Of a stretch of DNA of 64,000 bases, positions 7,651 through 17,452 are shown in pieces (positions within the stretch are counted from its first letter, which is position 1; each line of letters starts with the position of its first letter). The notes under the pieces are model-generated. The model had not been told where the DNA came from and did no database searches. It saw nothing but the letters and a program-made list of their open reading frames with translations. The stretch comes from Polycyclovorans sp964425915 (GTDB lineage Bacteria > Pseudomonadota > Gammaproteobacteria > Nevskiales > Nevskiaceae): the NCBI GenBank assembly GCA_964425915.1, contig CAYROO010000001.1:248001-312000 (forward strand). The letters are read 5' to 3'. The position numbers and the translations under genes were made by a program.

Positions 7651-8348
7651 AGACGGCCAGCGTCCTACAGCACCTGGCGTTTGAGGATTTGGGCCTGCTG
7701 GCACCGCTGCTGCACGCCCAGGGCTACCGAGTGGAAGTCCACGAGGTGGGGCGAGATGGCTTCGCCGAGGTGGATGTGGACGGCGCCGACCTGATGGTGG
7801 TGCTGGGCGGGCCGGTGGGGGTCTACGAGACCGCGGCCTATCCCTGGCTGGACACCGAGCGCGCACTGATCAAACGGCGGCTGTCGCGGGGTCGCCCGCT
7901 GCTTGGTATCTGTCTGGGCGCCCAGCTCATCGCCGATGCCGCTGGCGGCCGCGTCCATCCCGGTCATCGCAAGGAAATCGGCTGGTCACCGCTGCAGCTG
8001 AGCCCCGACGGGCGCAACAGCCCCTTGGCCGCGCTGGAGGGCGCCCACGTGCTGCATTGGCACGGCGACACCTACGTGCCGCCACCCGGCAGTGTGCATC
8101 TGGCCGCTAGCGCGCTGTACGAACAGCAGGCCTTCGCTCTGGGACCGTCCGTGCTCGCCTTGCAGTTCCACCTCGAAGTCCAGCCCACCGCCATCGAGCG
8201 CTGGCTGATCGGCCATGCCAGCGAGCTCGCCGCTGCGCAGGTCGACCTTGCCGGGCTGCGAGCCGATACCCTGCGCTACGGCCCGCGGCTGCCGGCGCTG
8301 GCAGCTGACGTGTTCGACGCCTGGTCGGCTGGCTGGTCTGAAGCCTGA
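7647..8348 (+). CDS. Class I glutamine amidotransferase-like protein
   Basis: 233 residues with the stand-alone class I GATase fold: oxyanion segment VVLGGPVGVYE, nucleophile Cys89 in LLGICLGAQLIADA, and the His-Glu pair in LALQFHLEVQP. It resembles the GuaA-type glutamine hydrolase domain without a synthetase domain, as in proteins annotated glutamine amidotransferase or GMP synthase-like. The substrate is unknown. The GTG start at 7647 overlaps the NfeD-like stop. Its last 73 bases overlap the 3' end of the convergent glycosyltransferase gene. Confidence 0.85.
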   Translation: MKTASVLQHLAFEDLGLLAPLLHAQGYRVEVHEVGRDGFAEVDVDGADLMVVLGGPVGVYETAAYPWLDTERALIKRRLSRGRPLLGICLGAQLIADAAGGRVHPGHRKEIGWSPLQLSPDGRNSPLAALEGAHVLHWHGDTYVPPPGSVHLAASALYEQQAFALGPSVLALQFHLEVQPTAIERWLIGHASELAAAQVDLAGLRADTLRYGPRLPALAADVFDAWSAGWSEA

Positions 8349-9286
8349 GCCTGGGGCGGCTGAAAAGCCTCGACCAGATACAGCGGCCGCTGCTTGGTCT
8401 CCTCGAACATGCGGCCAAGGTACTCTCCGATCACGCCGATGAACAACAGCTGCACGCCACTGAAGAACAGCAGGGTCACCATGATCGTCGGGTAGCCTCG
8501 GACCGACTCTCCGAACATCACCGTCTTGACGACAATCCAGAAGCCGAAGGCGAAGGCCACCAGGGCCACCACCACCCCCAGATAGCTGGCCAGCCGCAGC
8601 GGCGCGGTGGAAAAGCTGGTGATGCCCTCCAGTGCGAAATTCCACAGGCGCCAGAAACTGAAGTGGCTCTCGCCGGCCGCGCGTGGATCGCGGTCGTAGG
8701 TGACCTCCGCACTGGGGAACCCGATCCAGGCGAACAAGCCCTTCATAAACCGATGGTGCTCACGGAACCGACGCACCGCCGCCACCGCCCGCGCGCTCAG
8801 CACGCGGAAGTCGCCGGTGTCGCGGGGGATCGATACCCGCCGGCTGAGACGACCCATCAAACGGTAGAACACGGCGGCAGTGGTCCGCTTCATCCAGCGT
8901 TCGCCGTGCCGATGGCGGCGCCGGGCATAGACCATGTCGTAGCCTTCAGCCGCCTTCGCTAACAGGGTCGGAATCAGCTCCGGTGGATCCTGCAGGTCGG
9001 CATCGATCAACACCGTCCAGTCACCGCGCACATGGTCGAAGCCGGCACTCATGGCCACCTCCTTTCCGAAGTTGCGCGATAGCCGCAGTACGCCGATGCG
9101 GGAATCCTCCGCCGCCAGCGCCTGCATCACCCGGTCGCTACCGTCCGAACTGCCATCGTCGACCAACAACACCTCGGCGGTCTGCGGCAATTGATCAAGC
9201 ACGGCGCGCAGTCGCAGCCAGAAGGCGCGCAGCCCGCTCGCCTCGTTGTAGACCGGCACCAGAATGCTGAGCTGCGGTTCAGTCAT
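8276..9286 (-). CDS. GtrB/DPM1-like family 2 glycosyltransferase
   Basis: 336 residues: an N-terminal GT-A domain (about 1-230; LSILVPVYNEA, VDDGSSDGS, the DADLQDPPEL metal-binding motif, GDFRVLSARAV) followed by two membrane helices (about 240-310) ending in FIGVIGEYLGRMFEE, typical of GtrB/ArnC/dolichol-phosphate-mannose-synthase-like enzymes. These load a sugar from a nucleotide donor onto a polyprenyl phosphate at the inner membrane. Start at ATG 9286, overlapping the gtrA-like stop by eight bases. A low-complexity Gln/Ala/Ser tail overlaps the neighbouring amidotransferase gene. Last gene of the DUF2298-GtrA-GtrB unit. Confidence 0.9.
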   Translation of the reverse strand: MTEPQLSILVPVYNEASGLRAFWLRLRAVLDQLPQTAEVLLVDDGSSDGSDRVMQALAAEDSRIGVLRLSRNFGKEVAMSAGFDHVRGDWTVLIDADLQDPPELIPTLLAKAAEGYDMVYARRRHRHGERWMKRTTAAVFYRLMGRLSRRVSIPRDTGDFRVLSARAVAAVRRFREHHRFMKGLFAWIGFPSAEVTYDRDPRAAGESHFSFWRLWNFALEGITSFSTAPLRLASYLGVVVALVAFAFGFWIVVKTVMFGESVRGYPTIMVTLLFFSGVQLLFIGVIGEYLGRMFEETKQRPLYLVEAFQPPQAQASDQPADQASNTSAASAGSRGP

Positions 9287-9674
9287 GCGGTCGCGCCTCG
9301 GCAAAAACCCAGTATCGCAGCGTCAGGTAATTGGTCACCAGCACGGCCCCAGTGGCGACCGCCTGAGCCACAAGATAATGCCAGCCGAACCCGTGGATCA
9401 GTGCCCAGACCAGTGCCGCGTTCAGGGTGCAGGCGAAGATCAGCATCAGCACGAACCGCGGCGCGCCCTCGCGATGCGCACGGTGGCTGGCAAAGGTATA
9501 GCGTCGATTCAGGAGGTAGTTGACCACCGCGCCGGCAACGAAGCCTGCGACCGCGGCGAGCACCGGCGGCCACGACGCCATCTCCACCAGGCCGGTCATC
9601 AAGCCATAGTGCACCGCCGTGGCCGCCGCCCCGACACCGAGGAATCGCGGAACGGTCCGTCGGCGCCCGATCAT
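9279..9674 (-). CDS. GtrA-family membrane protein (putative polyprenyl-sugar flippase)
   Basis: 131 residues with four membrane helices. RFLGVGAAATAVHYGLM, VNYLLNRRYTF and VTNYLTLRYWVF are GtrA signatures. GtrA proteins are thought to flip polyprenyl-phosphate sugars to the periplasmic side. The start at 9674 (MIGRRRTVPRFLG) gives a classic ATGA overlap with the DUF2298 stop, which decides against the ATG at 9686. It sits between its GtrB partner and the large membrane protein that could use the flipped sugar. Confidence 0.88.
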   Translation of the reverse strand: MIGRRRTVPRFLGVGAAATAVHYGLMTGLVEMASWPPVLAAVAGFVAGAVVNYLLNRRYTFASHRAHREGAPRFVLMLIFACTLNAALVWALIHGFGWHYLVAQAVATGAVLVTNYLTLRYWVFAEARPHD

Positions 9675-11680
9675 CGTCTTGACCACACGCCGATGGGGCG
9701 CTCGCCATCACGCGCGAGTTCATGCCAGTGAAAGTCTGGCGCCAGCTGCGCCGACAGTGCCGCATGGTGGGCAGAAAGATGACGTGCCTCGCGCACACTC
9801 CAGACGATGTAGTCCACCCGCTGGGCCTGCAGGTAGGGGAGCGCGTCCGTCAGCCGCGCCTCAAACAAGGCGCGCTGGGCGTCACGCCGTTGCCAGATCT
9901 CATGCAACTGGCCGCGCCAGGTCACTTCATGCAGAGGCCAGCCCAACCACAGCGGCTTGCCCGCGAAGGCGCTGTAGACCCCGCCATGGTCATAGGCATC
10001 GTCCTTGAGCCGCTCCAGCACCACGCCGTCCGGCGCGGCGCGAAGAAAGTTAATGATGGCCTGCCCGCCGGGCTCCCGGCGATAAATGGCTTCGGCATGC
10101 AACTGCCCGAAGTCGGACCGCCCTTCTGATCGCCAATAGCCGAGGATGTCCGCCGCATAGATCAGCGTAGAGGCGAGCGCCCCGGCGGCCAGCCATCGCA
10201 CAATACGCGAACCGCTCTGCAGCACGGCGGGCGCCACGCCCATCAGTACGGCGGTCCAGATCCAACCCCAGCCTTTCATGGTGGTGTTGGTGCGCTCGTA
10301 CTGCCCCCCGGACAGGTCGTCAACGTAGAACAACTCGGTGAGCACCAGCCCCAGGGCCAGCGCAAGCGCCAGTGGCCAGGCCCAGGGCCGCAGTCGGTTC
10401 GGCACCGCCACTGCAAGCGCCAACAACACCAGCACCGGCCCATGCAGGACCAGGAAACCCACCCAGGGTGTGTGCTGACCGGCCTGCACCCACTGGAAGC
10501 CGGCCTCCAGACTGCGCTGGGAAAAGCCGCCAAGAAACGGCAGCAACAGCATCAGGCAGGCCACCCCGCCCAGCATCGAGGCCCGCAGCGCCGGCCACAG
10601 GGTTTGCCGGCGCTGCCAAACCGGGCACTGCCACAGCCACCACAGGCCCACCAACAGGGCCTGCAGCGGAAACACCCAGGTGTTCACGGCCAGGCTCAGC
10701 GGCACGGTCGCAGCCAAGGCCGCCAGCAGGTGGTCGCGACGGCGGGTCGACCGTGAGGCCTGGACACCCGCCATGAGGCCCAGCGCCAGCGCCAACAGCA
10801 GAAAGCCGCCCAGGGGCGGATGGTAGTCGCCGACGTAGTACTGATAGCCGAAGTTCTCCAGGGGCAGATCCTGCCGCTCGTGCTGCGGCGGCAGGCCGCC
10901 GGCGAACAGGCGTTTGGCCCAGTCGACGTTGATGCGCTGGTCGAAGCCGCCGACGAATCGCGCGCTGGCCCACATACGGTCGTTGGCGGTGGCGACGGCG
11001 GGACCCTGCGCCGGGTTCTCCACCACCATCCGCGTCCATACACTGGCGCCGGTGCCGCCGATCGCCAGCGCCGTCACCAGCAGCAGGGCCGGCGCCCGAC
11101 CCAAGCCCAGCCGCCGGGCGGTCTCCCAGCTCAGGGCCAGGGTCAGGGCTGGCAGCAAGACGAACGCCAGGTTGTAGGCCAGTCCCGGCGGCAAGGCGAA
11201 CAACCGTGCCATCAGTGCGGCGGCGTAGTGCTGTAGCGCGTAGTAAAAATCAAAGGGATACGGCGGAAACCAGTGATCCACAGGCGGCAGACGGTCGCCA
11301 TCCAGATAGTTGACGATGAAATATAGGTCGGTCACCCGCTCCGAGGTCGGATAGATACTCGGAAAATTGAGCTTCCAGACGAACCCCCAGCCGACCGCCA
11401 ACAGCAGCGGCGCCGCCACCCACAGGGTCCGCGGCTGCAGCAGCGTCTCACGCTGCCACCAGAGCCAGGCGCCGGCACCCAGACCGGTCAGCGCGCCCAG
11501 ACCGCGGAGCGAACCGAGGCCGATGAAATGCTCGAAGGCAAACAGCACGGTGACACCACCGACCACACCCAGCCCCAGGGCCAGCACCGGCCCGCCAGCG
11601 AGGCGCCGCAACAGCAGCGACAATGCCAGGGCATGCAGCGCCAGCAGCGCCAGCACGGTGATCAGGTGCAGAAAGGTCAT
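9671..11680 (-). CDS. DUF2298 (YYY-type) polytopic membrane protein, putative GT-C glycosyltransferase
   Basis: 669 residues with about a dozen membrane helices. Two diagnostic DUF2298 regions are visible: ERVTDLYFIVNYL followed by LPPVDHWFPPYPFDFYYALQHY near residues 115-155, and LENFGYQYYVGDYHPPLGGFLLL near 280-300, which corresponds to the usual GDLHPH motif with His-Pro-His changed to His-Pro-Pro. The C-terminal 100 residues form a soluble segment ending in WHELARDGERPIGVWSRR. DUF2298 has no established function; the topology resembles GT-C transferases, and the coupling to GtrA and GtrB suggests it transfers a lipid-linked sugar in the periplasm. That role is inferred. Confidence 0.8.
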   Translation of the reverse strand: MTFLHLITVLALLALHALALSLLLRRLAGGPVLALGLGVVGGVTVLFAFEHFIGLGSLRGLGALTGLGAGAWLWWQRETLLQPRTLWVAAPLLLAVGWGFVWKLNFPSIYPTSERVTDLYFIVNYLDGDRLPPVDHWFPPYPFDFYYALQHYAAALMARLFALPPGLAYNLAFVLLPALTLALSWETARRLGLGRAPALLLVTALAIGGTGASVWTRMVVENPAQGPAVATANDRMWASARFVGGFDQRINVDWAKRLFAGGLPPQHERQDLPLENFGYQYYVGDYHPPLGGFLLLALALGLMAGVQASRSTRRRDHLLAALAATVPLSLAVNTWVFPLQALLVGLWWLWQCPVWQRRQTLWPALRASMLGGVACLMLLLPFLGGFSQRSLEAGFQWVQAGQHTPWVGFLVLHGPVLVLLALAVAVPNRLRPWAWPLALALALGLVLTELFYVDDLSGGQYERTNTTMKGWGWIWTAVLMGVAPAVLQSGSRIVRWLAAGALASTLIYAADILGYWRSEGRSDFGQLHAEAIYRREPGGQAIINFLRAAPDGVVLERLKDDAYDHGGVYSAFAGKPLWLGWPLHEVTWRGQLHEIWQRRDAQRALFEARLTDALPYLQAQRVDYIVWSVREARHLSAHHAALSAQLAPDFHWHELARDGERPIGVWSRR

Positions 11681-11742
11681 GGTGCGATGTTCTCCCGCCC
11701 CAAGCTTACTGGATGGCCTGTGTCAGCCGAACCGGGCGGCAC

Positions 11743-11772
11743 AAAAAAACCGGGGCCCCGAAGGACCCCGGT
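11743..11772 (-). terminator. rho-independent terminator of groES-groEL
   Basis: On the minus strand: ACCGGGGTCC, loop TTCG, GGGCCCCGGT, then seven T. It lies 30 bases after the groEL stop and before the DUF2298 start, so the glycosylation cassette needs its own promoter. Confidence 0.92.
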
Positions 11773-11802
11773 CTGCGGCGAACCGCGGGACAACCGGTCG
11801 GC

Positions 11803-13443
<1,641 letters not shown>

Positions 13444-13484
13444 GTTGATTTCCTTCAATAATTAGGGATGGATGGCGGCGCCGA

Positions 13485-13772
13485 TCAGGCGAACACGGCC
13501 ATGATGTCGTCTTCGCGCAGGACCACCAGGTCCTGGCCGTCGACCTTCACTTCGGTGCCGGAATACTTGCCGATCAGCACCTTGTCGCCCACCTTGACGT
13601 CGACCGCGTGGGTCTTGCCGTCATCGGTGCGCTTGCCGGTGCCCACGGCGATCACTTCGGCCTTGAGGGGCTTCTCGGCGGCCGAATCCGGGATCAGGAT
13701 GCCCCCGGCGGACTTCTTCTCTTCTTCCAGACGCTTCACGATCACGCGGTCGTGCAACGGACGCAGACTCAT
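13485..13772 (-). CDS. groES: 10 kDa co-chaperonin GroES
   Basis: Seven-subunit lid of the GroEL chamber. The 95-residue protein has LRPLHDRVIVKRLEEE, the mobile-loop region KSAGGILIPDSAAEKP and GDKVLIGKYSGTEVK; length is standard. The ATG at 13772 has a purine-rich ribosome-binding site upstream. First gene of the groES-groEL operon, with a leader of about 95 bases that begins inside the CIRCE element. Confidence 0.98.
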   Translation of the reverse strand: MSLRPLHDRVIVKRLEEEKKSAGGILIPDSAAEKPLKAEVIAVGTGKRTDDGKTHAVDVKVGDKVLIGKYSGTEVKVDGQDLVVLREDDIMAVFA

Positions 13773-13845
13773 AACAGTTCTCCCGATAGGACAAGGACTT
13801 GGGTTAGGCTCCAGCGCGAGTGCCCGGGTGTTTTCAGGCCCCCTG

Positions 13846-13872
13846 TTAGCACTCGCATACAGAGGCTGCTAA
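13846..13872. promoter_or_regulatory. CIRCE element (HrcA operator)
   Basis: Half-site TTAGCACTC (13846-13854), nine bases, then GGCTGCTAA (13864-13872). The consensus is TTAGCACTC-N9-GAGTGCTAA, so the first half is perfect and the second differs at two bases. It covers the predicted groES transcription start, where HrcA repression is expected. Confidence 0.9.
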
Positions 13873-13874
13873 TT

Positions 13875-13901
13875 GTTGAGGGCGGCCGGTCGGGTTTCAA
13901 G
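13875..13901 (-). promoter_or_regulatory. sigma32-like promoter of groES-groEL
   Basis: On the minus strand CTTGAAA (13901-13895) is followed after 12 bases by CCCTCAAC (13882-13875), close to the heat-shock pattern CTTGAAA-N11-16-CCCATnT. Together with CIRCE it implies dual control by sigma32 and HrcA. Confidence 0.65.
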
Positions 13902-13979
13902 GGGCGCTCGGTGATTTTTTAATGGCGCCCCATCCGGCTGTCGCCACGGTCAACCGATTTGTCGCAGGCCGGGCGTATG

Positions 13980-13995
13980 CTGACTACCTAGTCAG
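13980..13995. promoter_or_regulatory. Palindromic operator upstream of the thiolase gene
   Basis: Perfect inverted repeat CTGACTA-CC-TAGTCAG, 38 bases before the thiolase start and inside its likely promoter region. Size and symmetry fit a TetR-family operator such as those controlling fatty-acid oxidation genes; no regulator gene is adjacent. Confidence 0.55.
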
Positions 13996-14032
13996 ACTTC
14001 GGTCTGCCCCTACATTTCTTCAGGAGCGTTTC

Positions 14033-15313
14033 ATGGCACAGGCCCGCAAAGTCGCCATTCTCGGCGGCGCCCGCATCCCCTTCGCCCGGTCGAACACCGC
14101 CTACGCCACCCAGTCCAACCAGGCCATGCTCACCGCCGCCCTCAAGGGCGTGGTCGACAAGTTCCAGCTCCATGGCGAACGCATTGGCGAGGTGGCGGCT
14201 GGCGCGGTGCTCAAGCATTCGCGCGACTTCAACCTCACCCGCGAATCCGTGCTGTCCTCCGGCCTGGCGCCGGAAACCTCTGCGTTCGATGTCCAGCAGG
14301 CCTGCGGCACCGGGTTGGAAGCAGCCATCAACATCGGCAACAAGATTGCCCTCGGTCAGATCGATTCCGGCATTGCCGGCGGCGTCGATACCACCTCCGA
14401 CGCCCCCATCGCGGTCAACGACCGACTGCGCAAGATCCTACTGGAAGCCAATCGCGCCAAGACCACCGGCCAGCGCCTGGCGGCCCTGGCCAAGTTCCGC
14501 CCGTCGATGCTGGCGCCCGCGATTCCCACCAATGGCGAGCCGCGCACGCGCATGAGCATGGGGCAGCACTGCGAACTGATGGCCCAGGAATGGCAGATCA
14601 GCCGTGAAGACCAGGACCAGCTTGCCTACGAAAGCCACCAGAAAGCCGCCAACGCTTATGCCGCCGGCTTCTACGGCGACCTCATCGTGCCGTTCTCTGG
14701 CCTCGAGCGCGACAACAACCTGCGCGAGAGCCTGACCCTGGAGAAGCTGGCCTCGCTGGGGCTGGCCTTCGATCGAAAGTCCGGCAAGGGCACGCTGTCG
14801 GCCGGCAACTCCACCCCGCTCACCGACGGCGCCTCGGCGGTGATGTTGGCCTCCGAGGACTGGGCCAAGGCCCATGGCCTCAAGGTGCAGGCCTATCTGA
14901 CCCACGCCGAGACCGCCGCGGTCGACTTCGTCAACAAGAAGGAAGGCCTGCTGATGGCCCCGGCCTATGCGGTGCCGCGGATGCTGGCGCGCGCCGGCAT
15001 CAAGCTGCAGGACTTCGATTTCTATGAGATCCATGAAGCCTTTGCCGCGCAGGTGCTGTGCACCCTCAAGGCCTGGGAAGACCCGCGCTTCTGCAAGGAT
15101 CGCCTGGGCCTGGACGAGCCACTGGGCAGCATCGACCGCAGCAAGATGAACATCCGTGGCGGTTCGCTGGCGGTGGGGCATCCGTTTGCCGCTACCGGCG
15201 GTCGCATTATCGCCACCCTGGCCAAGATCATTGACGAGGCCGGTGGTGGCCGCGGCCTGATCTCGATCTGCGCCGCCGGCGGGGTCGGCGTTACTGCCAT
15301 CGTCGAAAAGTAA
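14033..15313 (+). CDS. Acetyl-CoA acyltransferase (FadI-type thiolase)
   Basis: Cytoplasmic beta-oxidation thiolase that cleaves 3-ketoacyl-CoA. 426 residues with the acylated Cys in VQQACGTGLEAAINIG, the His of NIRGGSLAVGHPFAATGGR and the C-terminal Cys in ISICAAGGVGV, which has the CAAGG form of FadI rather than the CIGGG form of PhaA/FadA. Start at ATG 14033, preceded by CAGGAG; the frame is open 37 codons upstream across the palindromic operator, which argues against using it. No FadJ-like partner is adjacent. Monocistronic, ending at a terminator. Confidence 0.9.
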   Translation: MAQARKVAILGGARIPFARSNTAYATQSNQAMLTAALKGVVDKFQLHGERIGEVAAGAVLKHSRDFNLTRESVLSSGLAPETSAFDVQQACGTGLEAAINIGNKIALGQIDSGIAGGVDTTSDAPIAVNDRLRKILLEANRAKTTGQRLAALAKFRPSMLAPAIPTNGEPRTRMSMGQHCELMAQEWQISREDQDQLAYESHQKAANAYAAGFYGDLIVPFSGLERDNNLRESLTLEKLASLGLAFDRKSGKGTLSAGNSTPLTDGASAVMLASEDWAKAHGLKVQAYLTHAETAAVDFVNKKEGLLMAPAYAVPRMLARAGIKLQDFDFYEIHEAFAAQVLCTLKAWEDPRFCKDRLGLDEPLGSIDRSKMNIRGGSLAVGHPFAATGGRIIATLAKIIDEAGGGRGLISICAAGGVGVTAIVEK

Positions 15314-15332
15314 GCCCCTCGCGCTTGCACGG

Positions 15333-15359
15333 CACCCCGGTCCGCCGGGGTGTTTTTGT
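15333..15359 (+). terminator. Terminator after the thiolase gene
   Basis: Stem CACCCCGG (15333-15340), loop TCCG, CCGGGGTG (15345-15352), then TTTTTGTT. Confidence 0.9.
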
Positions 15360-15425
15360 TTGGACCGCGCCGCCCCGTGTGAGGGACAGCGCTACACTCG
15401 CGCCTCCGCCCGTCCGGACTTCGCC

Positions 15426-16382
15426 ATGCCCCGCACCCTCGGCGTGCTGATGGATCCCATCGCCGCGATCAAACCCTACAAGGACACCACCCTGCACCTG
15501 CTGCTGGCGGCGCAGGCGCGCGGCTGGCAACTGCGCTACTACGAGATGGGCGACCTGTGGGTACGCGACGGCATCGCCCTGGGCCGGGGTCGCCCGCTCA
15601 GCGTGCGCGACGACCGCCAGGACTGGTTCACCCTGGGTGCGCCCGAGATCCTGCCGCTGGGCCAGCTTGACGCCCTGCTGATGCGTAAGGACCCACCGTT
15701 CGACCTGGACTACATCGCCGCCACCTACACCCTGGAGCTGGCCGAAGCACAGGGCTGCCGGGTGGTGAACCGGCCGGCGTCGCTGCGCGACTGCAACGAG
15801 AAGTTCTTCATCACCCGCTTTCCGCAGTGCTGCGCGCCGACCTTGATCGCCCGCGATCCCACGGTACTGCGGGCCTTCCATGCCGAGCAGGGCGACATCA
15901 TTCTCAAGCCGCTGGATGGCATGGGCGGCAGTGGCATCTTCCGGGTGGGTCCGGACGGCCTGAACCTGGGCGCCGTCATCGAAAGCCTCACGGCGGGCCG
16001 GCATCTGATCATGGCGCAGCGCTACCTGCCGGCCATCGCCGAAGGCGACAAGCGCATCCTCATGGTCAATGGCGAGCCGATCCCCTACTGCCTGGCACGC
16101 ATCCCGATGGCGGGGGAAACCCGCGGCAACCTCGCCGCCGGGGGCAGCGGACGGCCGCAGCCGTTGAGCGCGCGCGATCGCTGGATCGCCGCCCAGGTGG
16201 GTCCGGAACTGAAGGCGCGCGGTCTGCTGTTCGTCGGGCTTGATGTGATCGGCGACTACCTGACCGAAATCAACGTCACCTCGCCGACCTGTGCCCGCGA
16301 GATTGACGCGGCCTACGCCCAGGATATCGGTGGCCAACTGATGGCTGTGCTGGAGCAGCCGGCGGCGGACAGCCTGCCCTGA
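15426..16382 (+). CDS. gshB: Glutathione synthetase
   Basis: ATP-grasp enzyme joining gamma-glutamylcysteine and glycine in the cytoplasm. 318 residues: LGVLMDPIAAIKPYKDTT at the N-terminus, LLMRKDPPFDLDYI, ILKPLDGMGGSGIFRV (ATP-grasp loop), and LTEINVTSPTCAREID near the C-terminus, all diagnostic. Start at ATG 15426. The apbE start ATG overlaps its stop (TGATG). In Pseudomonas gshB lies between pilG and the tonB-yqgE-ruvX segment; here three other genes separate it from yqgE. Confidence 0.96.
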   Translation: MPRTLGVLMDPIAAIKPYKDTTLHLLLAAQARGWQLRYYEMGDLWVRDGIALGRGRPLSVRDDRQDWFTLGAPEILPLGQLDALLMRKDPPFDLDYIAATYTLELAEAQGCRVVNRPASLRDCNEKFFITRFPQCCAPTLIARDPTVLRAFHAEQGDIILKPLDGMGGSGIFRVGPDGLNLGAVIESLTAGRHLIMAQRYLPAIAEGDKRILMVNGEPIPYCLARIPMAGETRGNLAAGGSGRPQPLSARDRWIAAQVGPELKARGLLFVGLDVIGDYLTEINVTSPTCAREIDAAYAQDIGGQLMAVLEQPAADSLP

Positions 16383-17452
16383 TGGACCCCAAGCTCAAAC
16401 AATTCGGACGGCGGGCACTGACCGGCCTTCTGATGGTGGCCATCTTCACGTGGCTGGCCCAGCGCAACCCCGCCGAGGGCCGGGTGCTGACCCGCGACCT
16501 GCTGGGGCTGGGCACCCTGGTCACCATCAGCCTGTGGTTGAGCCCGGCCCAGGAAGATGCCCAGGCCCAGGCCGCACTCGACGACATCGCCACCTGGCTG
16601 CCTGAATTCGAGCGGCGCTGGAGCGTACTCGGCGACGGTGCCCTGGCCCGCCTCAACCAGCAGCTCGCGGCCGGATCCGCGGCGACCGTCCCCGCCGAAT
16701 TGCAGCCGCTGTTGGCCCAGTCCGCCGACCTTCATGCCCGCACCGATGGGCGATTCGACGTCCGCATTGGCGCGCTGGTGCAGCTCTGGCAATTTCAGGA
16801 TCAGACCGCCTATCGGGATCGCCCGCCCGCCGCTGCAGCGCTGCAAGACGCCATGGCCGCACTGACGGCCGCGCCGCCGCTCGCCGGCAGCGAGCGCTGG
16901 GGCCCGGCGCCCGGCGTCCAGCTCGACTTTGGCGGCATCGCAAAGGGCTTGGCCGCGCGTGAGATCACCGACCGTCTGATCGCCGCTGGCTACGCCAATC
17001 TCATCGTCAACCTCGGCGGCAACGTACAGGCGGCTGGCAGCAAAGGCGCACAACCCTGGCGTATTGGCATCCGCCATCCGCGACCGGCCAACGACACCCA
17101 GCAGATGCTGGCCCTGCTACCCACTGCGGGAGACGAGGCCATCATCACCAGCGGCGACTATGAGCGGTACTTCCTGTATCAGGACACCCGTTATCACCAC
17201 CTGCTGGATCCCCGCACGGGGCAGCCGGCACGGGGCCTGCAATCGGTGACCGTGGTCACCGACGACCCGGTACTGGGGGATGCCGCCAGTACCGCGCTGT
17301 TTGTGGCTGGGCCAGCGTGGCCGGCGTTGGCGGCCGCGCTCGGACTCGACCAGGTGATGGCGGTGGACGATGCCGGTCGGGTCAGCGCCACCGCCACACT
17401 TGCTGATCGCCTGGTGATGCCCGATGGCGTCACCCTGCATCGGCTGCCGTGA
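16382..17452 (+). CDS. apbE: ApbE family FAD:protein FMN transferase
   Basis: Transfers FMN from FAD onto Ser/Thr of periplasmic or membrane target proteins. 356 residues with an N-terminal membrane anchor (about 12-26), the flavin-binding core DFGGIAKGLAAREITDRL and LIVNLGGNVQAAGSKG, then HHLLDPRTGQPARG and the metal-site segment GDAASTALFVAG. No Cys lipobox is evident, so it is probably held by an uncleaved N-terminal helix. It overlaps gshB and the following NusG_II gene by a few bases. No FMN-binding substrate protein is encoded in the window. Confidence 0.92.
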   Translation: MDPKLKQFGRRALTGLLMVAIFTWLAQRNPAEGRVLTRDLLGLGTLVTISLWLSPAQEDAQAQAALDDIATWLPEFERRWSVLGDGALARLNQQLAAGSAATVPAELQPLLAQSADLHARTDGRFDVRIGALVQLWQFQDQTAYRDRPPAAAALQDAMAALTAAPPLAGSERWGPAPGVQLDFGGIAKGLAAREITDRLIAAGYANLIVNLGGNVQAAGSKGAQPWRIGIRHPRPANDTQQMLALLPTAGDEAIITSGDYERYFLYQDTRYHHLLDPRTGQPARGLQSVTVVTDDPVLGDAASTALFVAGPAWPALAAALGLDQVMAVDDAGRVSATATLADRLVMPDGVTLHRLP

